In this document: one piece after another, positions 8,627 through 17,566 of the stretch
Layout: each line of letters begins with the position of its first letter
Position numbering within the stretch: position 1 is the first letter of the stretch
From: an uncultured Prevotella sp.
Lineage (GTDB): Bacteria > Bacteroidota > Bacteroidia > Bacteroidales > Bacteroidaceae
Length of the DNA: 64,000 nucleotides
Reading direction: 5' to 3'
Assembly: GCA_934254985.1 (NCBI GenBank)
Contig: CAKQMS010000003.1
Coordinates: 1-64,000, forward strand
Program-made: the position numbers and the translations under genes
The notes under the pieces: generated by a model
The model's database searches: none
What the model was told of the DNA's origin: nothing
The model's input: the letters and a program-made list of their open reading frames with translations, nothing else

Positions 8627-10102
8627 TTATTTTGTTATTTCAAGATATTTCTCGTAAGCGGCATCCCAAATCTCCTTGTCCTGAGGTTCGAAAGCCTTTA
8701 GCTCTATGCTGTTTGCTATGATGGCGCGCATCTGCCAGATGTCGTCTACCAAGCCGGCAGCCTTAGCCTGAAGCATGATATTGCCGATAGCTGTACCCTC
8801 CTGAGGACCTGCCAACACCTTAACACCACAAGAGTTTGCAGTAAACTGGTCGAGATATTCATTCTTCGAACCTCCACCAATGATATGCAATACGTCGATA
8901 TCAAAGTCAGCAAATTCCTTAAGCCATGTTATAACCTGACGATAGCGCAAAGCCAAAGAGTCGAAGATGCAACGGCAAGTCTGAGCATAGCCAACAGGCT
9001 CTGGCTGATTTGTGCGACGGCAATATTCGTTGATAGCCTCAACCATAGAAGCAGGGTTTACGAACAATTCGTCGTCAGGATTGATGATACTGCGGAAAGG
9101 TTCACACTTCATAGCTGCCGACTGCAACTCTGCATGACCCAAGCCTTCAGCATCCTTCCATTCCTTACGGCAACGCTCATATATCCACATACCGCAGATA
9201 TTCTTCAAGAATCGAGTAGTATTCTCTATACCGCCCTCGTTGGTGAAGTTGAGGTCGAAGCTACGCTCGTTGATAACAGCATTCTTTGTCTCGATACCCA
9301 TAAGGCTCCATGTGCCGCTACTCAAATAAGCAAACTTCTCGTTCTTTGCAGGCACAGCAGCTACGGCGCTACCTGTATCATGACCAGCTACAGCAATTAC
9401 AGGGATTGCTCCAAGACCTGTCATATTCTGAACCTCTTCAGTAAGAGTACCTATCTTTGTGCCTGGGTTTACCATTTCGCCAAACTGGCTACGCTTCAAT
9501 CCTACACTCTCTACGAGCGAATTGTCGAGGTCGTGAGTGCGAGGGTCAAGCATCTGTGATGTAGAAGCGATGGTATATTCGCATACAGCCTTACCTGTGA
9601 GCATATAGCTAAGGGCATCTGGCACAAACAATATCTTATCTGCATTTTCGAGTGCCACATCCTGTGCCTGCTTCATAGCATAAAGCTGGAACAGGGAGTT
9701 GAAGTTCATAAACTGTATACCAGTAATATCATAAACTTTTTCCTTAGGCATACATTTATCGAAATATTCCTCCATCTTACCGAAGGTGTGAGGGTCGCGA
9801 TAAGCAAGAGGGTTGCGCAATAAGCTGCCATTCTTGTCTACACATACGAAGTCAACACCCCAAGTATCAATACCGATGCTTTGGATTTCGATTTCCTTTT
9901 TTGCTACGAGCTTCAATCCTTTAATAATCTCATTATACAGAGCGTAGATATCCCAATAGAAATGTCCACCAGTCTGGATAAGGTTGTTGTCAAAGCGAGT
10001 AAGCTCTTCGAGCACCATCTTTCCATTTTCGATAGTACCTATGATAGTTCTGCCGCTTGTAGCACCAAGGTCGACAGCAAAGAAATGTTTTGGTTGTTCC
10101 AT
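8627..10102 (-). CDS. rhaB: Rhamnulokinase
   Basis: FGGY-family sugar kinase that phosphorylates L-rhamnulose with ATP to give the RhaD substrate. The 491-residue product starts with the ATP-binding FAVDLGATSGRT (about residues 8-19) and has IGIDTWGVDFV, AGHDTGSAVAA (adenosine/phosphate loop) and LHIIGGGSKNEYLDQFTA near the C-terminus. First gene of the minus-strand rhaBAT operon, with a TATCTTTG box 76 bases upstream. Regulation by an AraC-type protein is common for this pathway; an AraC gene lies about 9.5 kb away at 19668 but the link is only a guess. Confidence 0.96.
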   Translation of the reverse strand: MEQPKHFFAVDLGATSGRTIIGTIENGKMVLEELTRFDNNLIQTGGHFYWDIYALYNEIIKGLKLVAKKEIEIQSIGIDTWGVDFVCVDKNGSLLRNPLAYRDPHTFGKMEEYFDKCMPKEKVYDITGIQFMNFNSLFQLYAMKQAQDVALENADKILFVPDALSYMLTGKAVCEYTIASTSQMLDPRTHDLDNSLVESVGLKRSQFGEMVNPGTKIGTLTEEVQNMTGLGAIPVIAVAGHDTGSAVAAVPAKNEKFAYLSSGTWSLMGIETKNAVINERSFDLNFTNEGGIENTTRFLKNICGMWIYERCRKEWKDAEGLGHAELQSAAMKCEPFRSIINPDDELFVNPASMVEAINEYCRRTNQPEPVGYAQTCRCIFDSLALRYRQVITWLKEFADFDIDVLHIIGGGSKNEYLDQFTANSCGVKVLAGPQEGTAIGNIMLQAKAAGLVDDIWQMRAIIANSIELKAFEPQDKEIWDAAYEKYLEITK

Positions 10103-10177
10103 CTTTGCGGATAGTTTAATATCGTGATTTAGTTTAGTTACTTAATTAGTTATTGACTAGTTAGGTTTAGTCGTTTG

Positions 10178-10185
10178 CAAAGATA
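10178..10185 (-). promoter_or_regulatory. -7 promoter box for the rhaBAT operon
   Basis: TATCTTTG on the minus strand, 76 bases upstream of the rhaB ATG. The rest of 10103-10379, between divergent rhaB and nhaD, is AT-rich with no gene that I can see. Confidence 0.55.
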
Positions 10186-10328
10186 ATCCTTTTAATAATG
10201 TCGGCAACATGGTTATTTGATTTTTGTTCATTAAGTTTTGAGATTGGTAAATATACATATTTTATAAATAGGTATGGAGAAATATGCAGAAAAAACAAGA
10301 TTAGGTCGATAGTATGAAAAAAAATGTG

Positions 10329-10336
10329 TAAGTTTG
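10329..10336 (+). promoter_or_regulatory. -7 promoter box for nhaD
   Basis: TAAGTTTG followed by C, 43 bases before the nhaD ATG; the -33 box is weak. Confidence 0.5.
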
Positions 10337-10379
10337 CACCTTAATTAATCAAATTACAATTATACTTTTCTAAAAAAAC

Positions 10380-11732
10380 ATGTCTACATTATCAATTGCC
10401 ATTATCTTGGCATTCGTTATCGGCTATCTTTTCATAGCCATTGAAAGCGTAACTAAAATCAACAAGGCTGCGATAGCCTTGCTTATGTTCGTAGTCTGCT
10501 GGACCATCTTTATGATCGACCCAGCCTCTCTTGTTCCTGCTCTCGCAAGCGTCGACCACAGTCAGATGGCTAATGCCGTGAGCAAGATTATCGAGGAGCA
10601 CCTTGGTGAAACCGGCACTACCCTTTTCTTCCTTATGGGTGCCATGACCATCGTTGAACTTGTCGACCAGAATGGCGGCTTCAACTTTGTCAAAGACACT
10701 CTGAAGACCAAGAGTAAACGCTCATTGCTATGGCGTATTGCCATCATGACCTTTATTCTTAGTGCCATCCTCGACAACCTCACCACTTCTATCGTGATGA
10801 TTATGATATTGCGCAAGCTCGTCAAAGAGCGCAAAGATCGTGTCATATATGCTTCGCTTGTCATCATCGCAGCCAACTCTGGTGGTGCGTTCTCGCCTAT
10901 TGGCGACGTAACAACCATCATGCTTTGGAACAAGGGCGTTATCACAGCAGCTGGTGTTATCACCGAAGTGCTGATACCTTCTATCGTTTCTATGGTTATC
11001 CCTGCCTACGTTCTTTCGTTAAGCCTTAAGGGCGAGCTGGTTGTACCAGAAGCCAAGAAGGCAGCAAACGCAGAAGAAGACTATCTCACAGCCTCTCAGC
11101 GTAAGCTTATCTTCTTCCTTGGTGTAGGCGGTTTGATTTTTGTTCCTATCTTCAAGACCATCACCCATCTGCCTCCATTCGTAGGTATTTTGCTTGTTCT
11201 CGGTATTCTTTGGACCGTTACAGAGAGCATGTATCGCCACCTTGAGCACGACGATAGCGACGGTATGCAGAAGCGCGTAAGCCGTATGCTCACTCGCATC
11301 GATATGTCTACCATTCTCTTCTTCCTCGGTATCTTGATGGCTGTAGGCTCTTTGCAGACTATCGGAGCCTTGGCACAGCTTGGCGAAGGTCTCAACGTTT
11401 GGTTTGATGGCAACCACTATCTCGTTACAGGTATCATTGGTGTGCTATCAAGTATTGTCGACAATGTGCCTCTCGTAGCTGGTTGTATGGGTATGTATCC
11501 TGTACAGGCTGTAGGCGATATGGCTGTCGACGGAATCTTCTGGCAGCTCTTGGCATACTGTGCTGGTGTGGGTGGTTCTATGCTCATCATCGGTAGTGCC
11601 GCAGGTGTTGTTGTTATGGGCTTAGAGAAGATCACTTTCGGCTGGTATATGAAGCACATCTCTTGGGTTGCTTTCTTAGGATATATCGCCGGTATCGTAA
11701 GCTACTGGGCACTTAGAACATTCGTTTTCTAA
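10380..11732 (+). CDS. nhaD: Na+/H+ antiporter, NhaD family
   Basis: Inner-membrane secondary transporter of the ion transporter superfamily that expels Na+ (or Li+) in exchange for protons. The 450-residue product has about 12 hydrophobic segments and the NhaD-type motifs AILDNLTTSIVMIMILRKL (about residues 140-158), NSGGAFSPIGDVTTIMLWN (about 176-194) and SIVDNVPLVAGCMGMY (about 360-375), where the paired Asp-Asn helices bind the cation. It is a single-gene unit facing away from rhaB. The stop codon runs straight into the GAAGAGTGA hairpin repeat at 11731, which probably acts as its terminator. Confidence 0.93.
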   Translation: MSTLSIAIILAFVIGYLFIAIESVTKINKAAIALLMFVVCWTIFMIDPASLVPALASVDHSQMANAVSKIIEEHLGETGTTLFFLMGAMTIVELVDQNGGFNFVKDTLKTKSKRSLLWRIAIMTFILSAILDNLTTSIVMIMILRKLVKERKDRVIYASLVIIAANSGGAFSPIGDVTTIMLWNKGVITAAGVITEVLIPSIVSMVIPAYVLSLSLKGELVVPEAKKAANAEEDYLTASQRKLIFFLGVGGLIFVPIFKTITHLPPFVGILLVLGILWTVTESMYRHLEHDDSDGMQKRVSRMLTRIDMSTILFFLGILMAVGSLQTIGALAQLGEGLNVWFDGNHYLVTGIIGVLSSIVDNVPLVAGCMGMYPVQAVGDMAVDGIFWQLLAYCAGVGGSMLIIGSAAGVVVMGLEKITFGWYMKHISWVAFLGYIAGIVSYWALRTFVF

Positions 11733-11850
11733 GTGAAGAACGAAGAGTGAAGAGTGAAGAATTTAAGTAAAGAGTGAAGAACGAAGAGTGAAGAATCCAT
11801 TAGTCTTATTGCTATTTGATTCTTCACTCTTCACTCTTCACTCTTCACTT
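11731..11850 (+). repeat. GAAGAGTGA repeat hairpin, copy 1 (probable terminator of nhaD)
   Basis: Head-to-tail copies of GAAGAGTGAAGAA, then an inverted block of TTCACTCTTC repeats, forming a long stem. The first 36 bases match the repeat at 26110, which also directly follows the stop codon of a + strand gene (cysK). Confidence 0.75.
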
Positions 11851-11852
11851 TT

Positions 11853-11940
11853 ATGCGACTAGTCGTATAAGCTCATGCGATTAGTCGCATACGCACTTTC
11901 GAATAGTCGCATAAGCCGGTGCGACTAATCGCTTATGCAT
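11853..11940. repeat. Array of four short palindromic GCGACTA units
   Basis: Four alternating units built on TGCGACTA / TAGTCGCA (for example ATGCGATTAGTCGCAT) separated by about 20 bases. The array overlaps the last codons and stop of the ccsBA gene. Function unknown. Confidence 0.65.
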
Positions 11941-14212
11941 ACGAGTGCATGCCTGTAAGGAAGTAGTTCACACCAAAGTATGTCATGATGATACTCAAGA
12001 AAGCTAAGGTCATATATACGTGGTATGCTATTGGCTTACGGAATAATGGTAAGCTCTGAGTGTGTACCACCACGGCATATAGCATAAAGGTGATAAGCGC
12101 CCATGTTTCTTTGCTATCCCAACTCCAATAATTTCCCCAACTAACGTTTGCCCAAATGGCACCAATAAAGATGCCGAAGCCCATGCAAGTGATGGCAGGA
12201 TAGAGGAATATTCGGCTCAACACCTGCAAAGCTTCTGCATGCGAGCGCATAGCCAAGCCCATGATGCCACAGATAAATGTCAACGACAGCAGAGCATAGC
12301 TCATCATTATGATGCTGACATGCAGGCTCAGTAGCGGACTATTCAATACTGGCATCATCTGTCCTATGGCAGGGTCCATCTGATTGATATGGCTCACAAG
12401 CAAGAAGAAACCTGAGAGCAGGAAGCCAAACACCATCATCAGGCGTATCTTCATCTGCATAACTATGGCTATCAGCATCACAAACCATGCCACCGTGAGC
12501 ATACTCTCGTAGCCGTTCGACATAGGAATATTGCCACTCACTATCCAGCGCAAAGCCAAGCCGAAGGTCAAGGCTGCAAACGACAAACAAAGAAGTATTG
12601 GCAAAGCCACATCGAGCACCTTGGCATGGCGCTTCTTTGTCATGCGATAGATGGTATAGAATAGGGCTATAAAGCCAAGCGTGAGGTTTACCATGAAAAG
12701 GATTGTGGCAAAAGGAAAGGCGTTGATGATGCGTTCAGCTCGATATTGGGCAACTGTAGGCAACGAACTTCCTGCGCTCATGCTCTGATATTTCTTCATC
12801 TTTTCGAGATAGATATCCACATTATCCATCTTGCCTGCTCTAACATCTTCGTAGAGCAACGAGAACACATTATTTATATACATAGCATGCTGACGCTCCA
12901 CAGCCATAGGCAACCTGTCTACAGGCGCATACCATCTTGTGGTGCCCGCCTTGATGAATGGTTCGTTTCTTGTAGCCTTTACATTCTTGGTAAAGGTATA
13001 TGGCAACACCTTCATCGATATTCCACGACGCAGATTAACGATAAGTTGCAGTTTGCCATCTATATCTGCCGCCTGCTGATGAAACTTATCTTGGTTACCA
13101 CTATAGAATTCCTGTACATATTGCCCTATGATATAGCCTCCCATTTCGCTATTAAAGAAAGTCTTCATAGAGCAATAATCTGGCAACTGCATAGTAGATT
13201 TCAGTTCGCCACTCTTAATCTTTATGAAAGGTTCGTTTTCCCATACTTCGCCATAGAATAGCCATCCCGACAGCACTTGTTCTGCCGAGAGTCCTCTATA
13301 TGAGCGTGCTCCATATATCTTCTTACAGAAGTCAAGAGCATAGGTCTGCACAGGACAAATGCGATTGTTGTACAATATGCAAAGTTTGCCAAACTTTTCA
13401 GCTTCTGCCTTAGGCAATACAGCCTGTTGCAGATTGTCTGATGATGCTGGCGACGACTGGGCATACGCCTTGTTGCCATTACCTATACCAATAGTAAAGA
13501 GCAAGGCTATGGCAAGCACACCTTTCTTTATCAAGTCGTTTGAGAGCAATCGGCGATAGCTTCCCTTAGGGTCGACGAGCATCCAAACGAGGGCTATAAA
13601 GAGTAGCGCGTAGCCGGTATATGTTATAGGAATGCCGTAGGGGTCGGCATTTATTGCAAGCACACTACCCTTCCCGTCTTCATCATACGACTGCTGATAA
13701 AACCTAAACGAGCGATGAGAATAGATATTATTCATCGCCACGAAGCCTTCGCTCTTTTCGTTGCCATCAACAATAGTAAATCGCGAAGAATAGTCGGCTG
13801 CAGCATTAGTGCCATCATGCATCTTTGTTTCAAAGCGTTGCAAGCATACCGAAAATGGCAACAGCTCTTCTTTCATTCCTTCTTCGCCATTATTTGTCAT
13901 ATATGAGTTCACGGTCTGCCCCACTCTCAGATGTATCATGCCTCGCTTAGCTGTTATGTGAGTAACCAATGCACCTGCCAATATCACTACAAACGACAGA
14001 TGCAGAACAAGTGTTGACGCACGGCTAACTTTCCGCTTGATGATATAGAAAATGCCGAGTGCCGTCATCACAGCCCATAGCAATATAAACCACCACGAGC
14101 CATAGATATGCGTATGCACATAGTCTGTGCCTTGAGCCTTCTCCACGATTGTGGCTACAGCCATGCTCACGAGCACAAGGATATATAGTATAGAGATAAT
14201 CTTTTTAATCAT
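11933..14212 (-). CDS. Cytochrome c biogenesis protein, fused ResB/CcsA type (CcsBA)
   Basis: System II cytochrome c synthetase: carries haem across the inner membrane and attaches it to CxxCH motifs of secreted apocytochromes. The 759-residue protein has an N-terminal ResB-like half (hydrophobic helices around residues 5-22, 35-55 and 67-87, a large periplasmic part) and a C-terminal CcsA half with about eight helices and the tryptophan-rich haem motif WGNYWSWDSKE near residue 690. Bacteroidetes usually carry this fused form. It sits just downstream of the di-haem lipoprotein gene (14377) whose CxxCH motifs it could serve, but a terminator at 14324 and a -7 box at 14279 indicate a separate transcript. 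Confidence 0.9.
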   Translation of the reverse strand: MIKKIISILYILVLVSMAVATIVEKAQGTDYVHTHIYGSWWFILLWAVMTALGIFYIIKRKVSRASTLVLHLSFVVILAGALVTHITAKRGMIHLRVGQTVNSYMTNNGEEGMKEELLPFSVCLQRFETKMHDGTNAAADYSSRFTIVDGNEKSEGFVAMNNIYSHRSFRFYQQSYDEDGKGSVLAINADPYGIPITYTGYALLFIALVWMLVDPKGSYRRLLSNDLIKKGVLAIALLFTIGIGNGNKAYAQSSPASSDNLQQAVLPKAEAEKFGKLCILYNNRICPVQTYALDFCKKIYGARSYRGLSAEQVLSGWLFYGEVWENEPFIKIKSGELKSTMQLPDYCSMKTFFNSEMGGYIIGQYVQEFYSGNQDKFHQQAADIDGKLQLIVNLRRGISMKVLPYTFTKNVKATRNEPFIKAGTTRWYAPVDRLPMAVERQHAMYINNVFSLLYEDVRAGKMDNVDIYLEKMKKYQSMSAGSSLPTVAQYRAERIINAFPFATILFMVNLTLGFIALFYTIYRMTKKRHAKVLDVALPILLCLSFAALTFGLALRWIVSGNIPMSNGYESMLTVAWFVMLIAIVMQMKIRLMMVFGFLLSGFFLLVSHINQMDPAIGQMMPVLNSPLLSLHVSIIMMSYALLSLTFICGIMGLAMRSHAEALQVLSRIFLYPAITCMGFGIFIGAIWANVSWGNYWSWDSKETWALITFMLYAVVVHTQSLPLFRKPIAYHVYMTLAFLSIIMTYFGVNYFLTGMHSYA

Positions 14213-14278
14213 TTCCAGATTTGTTTGCGTTTGCTATTTGCAAAGATTCAAAAAATATAGATTCTATATTTGACGTTG

Positions 14279-14286
14279 CAAAGATA
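14279..14286 (-). promoter_or_regulatory. -7 promoter box for ccsBA
   Basis: TATCTTTG on the minus strand, 67 bases upstream of the ATG, downstream of the terminator at 14324. Confidence 0.5.
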
Positions 14287-14323
14287 GAAGTTTATTCTGA
14301 CATATAACTATGATAAGCAAAAA

Positions 14324-14353
14324 AACAGCCAAGTTGCTAAGAGCTTGGCTGTT
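14324..14353 (-). terminator. Terminator of the porin-imelysin-dihaem operon
   Basis: Perfect 10-bp stem AACAGCCAAG / CTTGGCTGTT; on the minus strand a run of about seven T follows. It lies 24 bases past the stop of the gene at 14377. Confidence 0.88.
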
Positions 14354-14376
14354 CTTGTTTATACCATGTATACAGA

Positions 14377-16143
14377 TTATATAGCATTGATGAATGCAAC
14401 TACTGCATCGCGCTGCTCCTTGGTAGCATTATAGAAGTTGAGTGCTGCGTTGTAAGCATCGCTGCGCTTGTCGTAGCAATGCCACATGATAGCCTCAACT
14501 ACGTTGCGTGCACGACAGTCGTGCAAACGGTCGTCTCTACCTGTGAGCAAGTTTGACAATCCACGTCCCCACAATGGTGTGGTACGACACCAGCCTGTAC
14601 GTATGTCATTTGCCATAAACAAGCGGTGCTGAACCAAGTCGGTGTAAGGATAGATGGTCTGCTTAGGATATTTTGGCAACATCTCGTTAGCATTCTTGCC
14701 TACACTCTCGGCATAAGCTTTGATGGCATTGTCTACCCAATAGTTGTCTTCGCCTGTTGTCCAAGATGGCTTATGGCAGGTAGCGCAGTTCCATTGTGTG
14801 AAGAGCTTCTTACCCTCCTGCACCTGAGCATCGTCGAGGTTGCGGGCTGCAGGAACAGCAAGACCACGATGCCATACCATGAAGTCGTAGTAGTCTTTGT
14901 TGCTCATCTCTTCTTCACCATTATATGGAGCACCATTCAAGAGATATTCCTCAAAGATATTCTTCTTCTTTGCGGTGTTGCAGCTCAAGAGCTCGTACAC
15001 TCTTTTCTTGATACCCTCATCGGTACCATCAGCATAGTAAGGATGCAATACTGAAGTTTCGCTCTTGCCGTTCTTCTTGATTTCTTCTATCACCTTAGGT
15101 TGTTCTGACTGATACTTAGCCCATTGAGCTGTGGTATAGAGATAATGACGGTCTGAACGAGTAACGTTAGTGATATTCCAAATTGCGTTAGCACCAGGAC
15201 CATCCTGCAATGAGGCACGGGTCATAGCATAAGTAAACTTCTTGACTTTCTTTTGGTTGTCAGCCAATGTATACCATGCTGTTGATGCCCAATCGTTCTT
15301 CTCCTTATCCCACATAAGAGGGTTGAGTTCTGCGTATTTAGCTTCCTGCTGATATACCTTCTTCATATCTTCCTCATCGATAGCATCAAGAAGACCAGTA
15401 CCATAGATACCGATTGTTGACTCAAGGCGTACCTCATAGTTGGTAGGCTTTGGATAAGTGTTGAAGGCTGACTGAGGGATTGTAACCTCAGGATATTGCA
15501 GCTTAAACTCCTCGCCATCCTTAGGGAACTTCATAGCAAGTCCACTTGGCATAGATGATACAGGTACCCAGTCGATATTCATCTGCTTCTCGTCGATAGG
15601 TGCTGAGAATGGAGCCATAGCCTTTGTCTGTGGCATACCTGTAACTTCTTTGATATATGAATTAGCCGCATATTCGTATGTATTGCCTTCGGCATCAACT
15701 GCAGAACCTGCTGTAGGGTGATATATTACGAGCAGATAGCCATTGCCAAACTTGTCGCCAAGATACTGATTCTGCACCTTGCCATGACCATAGCCTGGGT
15801 GGCAATGTATACAACTTGTGCGCACCCATGCAGGACCAAGACCTTTACGAGGAGCATCAGCAATAGTATAGATATGCTCAAAAAAGTCTTCACCCTTATT
15901 AAAGCTGGTAGACAAACCTTGCTTTGTGGTAGCAGGGGTTTCTGCCGAATAGCTCATACCTTCGTCAGTACCAAGCTCACCACCAGGAAACCATTCTGAT
16001 GCAGCAAACACTTCGTTGGCTTTACCAAACTGCGAATTGCCGGTAAGCTTATCGTTTACTGGCGCATCGTCGTCAGAACAAGACACCATAGGCAACGCCA
16101 TGAGTCCTGCCATCAACATTTTACTAATCCTTAGATAATTCAT
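14377..16143 (-). CDS. Di-haem oxidoreductase (DUF1111/DHOR) family lipoprotein
   Basis: Periplasmic-side c-type di-haem protein related to cytochrome c peroxidases. Start taken at MNYLRISKMLMAGL (16143); a lipobox follows (LPMVSC), giving a 588-residue lipoprotein. Two haem-binding CxxCH motifs are visible: CIHCH near residue 112 and CATCH near residue 454, with the family's C-terminal TPLWGRGLSNLLTGRDDRLHD region. It is the last gene after a porin and an imelysin gene; in proteobacteria DUF1111 and imelysin genes also pair in iron-regulated clusters. I infer a redox role in iron acquisition. The electron donor and true reaction are unknown. Confidence 0.88.
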   Translation of the reverse strand: MNYLRISKMLMAGLMALPMVSCSDDDAPVNDKLTGNSQFGKANEVFAASEWFPGGELGTDEGMSYSAETPATTKQGLSTSFNKGEDFFEHIYTIADAPRKGLGPAWVRTSCIHCHPGYGHGKVQNQYLGDKFGNGYLLVIYHPTAGSAVDAEGNTYEYAANSYIKEVTGMPQTKAMAPFSAPIDEKQMNIDWVPVSSMPSGLAMKFPKDGEEFKLQYPEVTIPQSAFNTYPKPTNYEVRLESTIGIYGTGLLDAIDEEDMKKVYQQEAKYAELNPLMWDKEKNDWASTAWYTLADNQKKVKKFTYAMTRASLQDGPGANAIWNITNVTRSDRHYLYTTAQWAKYQSEQPKVIEEIKKNGKSETSVLHPYYADGTDEGIKKRVYELLSCNTAKKKNIFEEYLLNGAPYNGEEEMSNKDYYDFMVWHRGLAVPAARNLDDAQVQEGKKLFTQWNCATCHKPSWTTGEDNYWVDNAIKAYAESVGKNANEMLPKYPKQTIYPYTDLVQHRLFMANDIRTGWCRTTPLWGRGLSNLLTGRDDRLHDCRARNVVEAIMWHCYDKRSDAYNAALNFYNATKEQRDAVVAFINAI

Positions 16144-16250
16144 AATATACCGTTTTTTTAAGTTGTTTATTTTATGCATAATAGCATCTCGCCAATTTTA
16201 GGTATCGACGAGATGCACAATAAATAATATATATACTAAGCTAATAAAAA

Positions 16251-17504
16251 TTACTCTGGGTTAACCTCGTCAAACTTCAAGTTCCAAACGGTGCTCACAT
16301 ACTTAACGAATGGGTAAGGCATAGCACCGATCTTGTTGATAGCATTCTGGATGGCAGCTTCTACACGCTGACCCTTAGCTGTGGCATTAGCCTGGAAGAA
16401 CTTGTGGAGACTGTACTGAGCGTTAGAACTTGTACCATTTGTGCCACCATACCATAGGTTCTCGATAGAACGGATGTTATTCTGGAAGTCGGTAATAGAG
16501 TTGTAGCTATATGGTGACTCTACATAGCTGATGTCACCAGCCTGGAATGGGTTAGCAATCTTTGCTGTACCTACCTCGTTAGAGATACCCCATGCTGAAC
16601 CTTCTTCCAAAGAGATGAGCTGCTGGAGAGCAATCTTCAAAGTAGCGAACTTACTAATCTGCTTGTTTCCAGCGTTCTTAAGGTTTGCAGCATATGAAAC
16701 ACCCTTCTCGGTCTGATACTCAAGACCTGCAGCCTTAACAGCAGCAAGACGCTCAGCGTTAGGATTCTCTGACCATGCTACTTCAAGCTCGTAAACGTGG
16801 TTTACCAAGTCTTCGATAACAACCTCTGCATACTTCAACTCCTCTGAGCCCTTAACATCGGTGAAACCTTTGTATGTGTCGTAGCCCTGGAATTCAGCTA
16901 CCTTACGTGGCTGACCATTGCGGAACAAGATAAACTCAAGAGCGTGGAAACCAAGGATAGAAGCATCCTCAATTGCTTCATCGCTAAATTTGCCTGTTGC
17001 GAAATATGAGTGAAGGAGGTTACGGTTCAATGGCCATGAGTCGATATGTGGGTCAATCTCAAAGTCTGAAGCTGCACCACCAAGGAAAGCCTCGCTCTTC
17101 TCCCACAATGCACGTGCATCCTTGAATGCTTCACAAGCATCATTAATATTCTGCTGTGTGAGGTTGCTTGTATTTACACTTTTAGGGAGTGCGGTGTGAA
17201 GACGCTCTACGGCATCAGCCAAATTCTTATATGTAGGCTGAATGGTGTTATCAACAGCATTAGCAAAAACATTCTTCAAGTAAGCTTCCTGCTCATCGGT
17301 AAGATTAGCGTCGTTAACCTCCTTGTATGCATCACGAAGAGCATTACAAAGTTCATCGCATGCATCCATAGCGCTCTGACCATAAGCTTTGTTAGTATAC
17401 TTTGTGCCATCGTCTGGATCGTCATCGCTATCACAAGAAGTAAAACCTAATGGCAACGCCAATACTGCCATGAGCATCACGGCACTCTTAAAAATCTTTT
17501 TCAT
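16251..17504 (-). CDS. Imelysin family (M75-like) lipoprotein
   Basis: Surface or periplasmic lipoprotein of the imelysin fold, related to the iron-regulated IrpA/EfeO proteins; peptidase activity is doubtful for this family. 417 residues, with signal peptide and lipobox (LGFTSCDSDDD). The family GxHxxE motif is seen as GFHALEF near residue 188, the proposed iron-binding site. The mature protein is largely helical, as expected from the two-bundle structure. Lies 107 bases upstream of the di-haem lipoprotein and 62 bases downstream of the porin, in one transcript. Probable role: capture of ferric or ferrous iron. Confidence 0.92.
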   Translation of the reverse strand: MKKIFKSAVMLMAVLALPLGFTSCDSDDDPDDGTKYTNKAYGQSAMDACDELCNALRDAYKEVNDANLTDEQEAYLKNVFANAVDNTIQPTYKNLADAVERLHTALPKSVNTSNLTQQNINDACEAFKDARALWEKSEAFLGGAASDFEIDPHIDSWPLNRNLLHSYFATGKFSDEAIEDASILGFHALEFILFRNGQPRKVAEFQGYDTYKGFTDVKGSEELKYAEVVIEDLVNHVYELEVAWSENPNAERLAAVKAAGLEYQTEKGVSYAANLKNAGNKQISKFATLKIALQQLISLEEGSAWGISNEVGTAKIANPFQAGDISYVESPYSYNSITDFQNNIRSIENLWYGGTNGTSSNAQYSLHKFFQANATAKGQRVEAAIQNAINKIGAMPYPFVKYVSTVWNLKFDEVNPE

Positions 17505-17566
17505 CCTTTTTTGTGTTTATAAATTGTTTATTTATGTTTTATCTTTCGCTAAGAACCAACGTTTGC

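Noticed and set aside
11731..11940. Possible CRISPR array
   Set aside because: Units are short, overlapping and palindromic, spacers are not unique sequences of constant length, and no cas gene is present.
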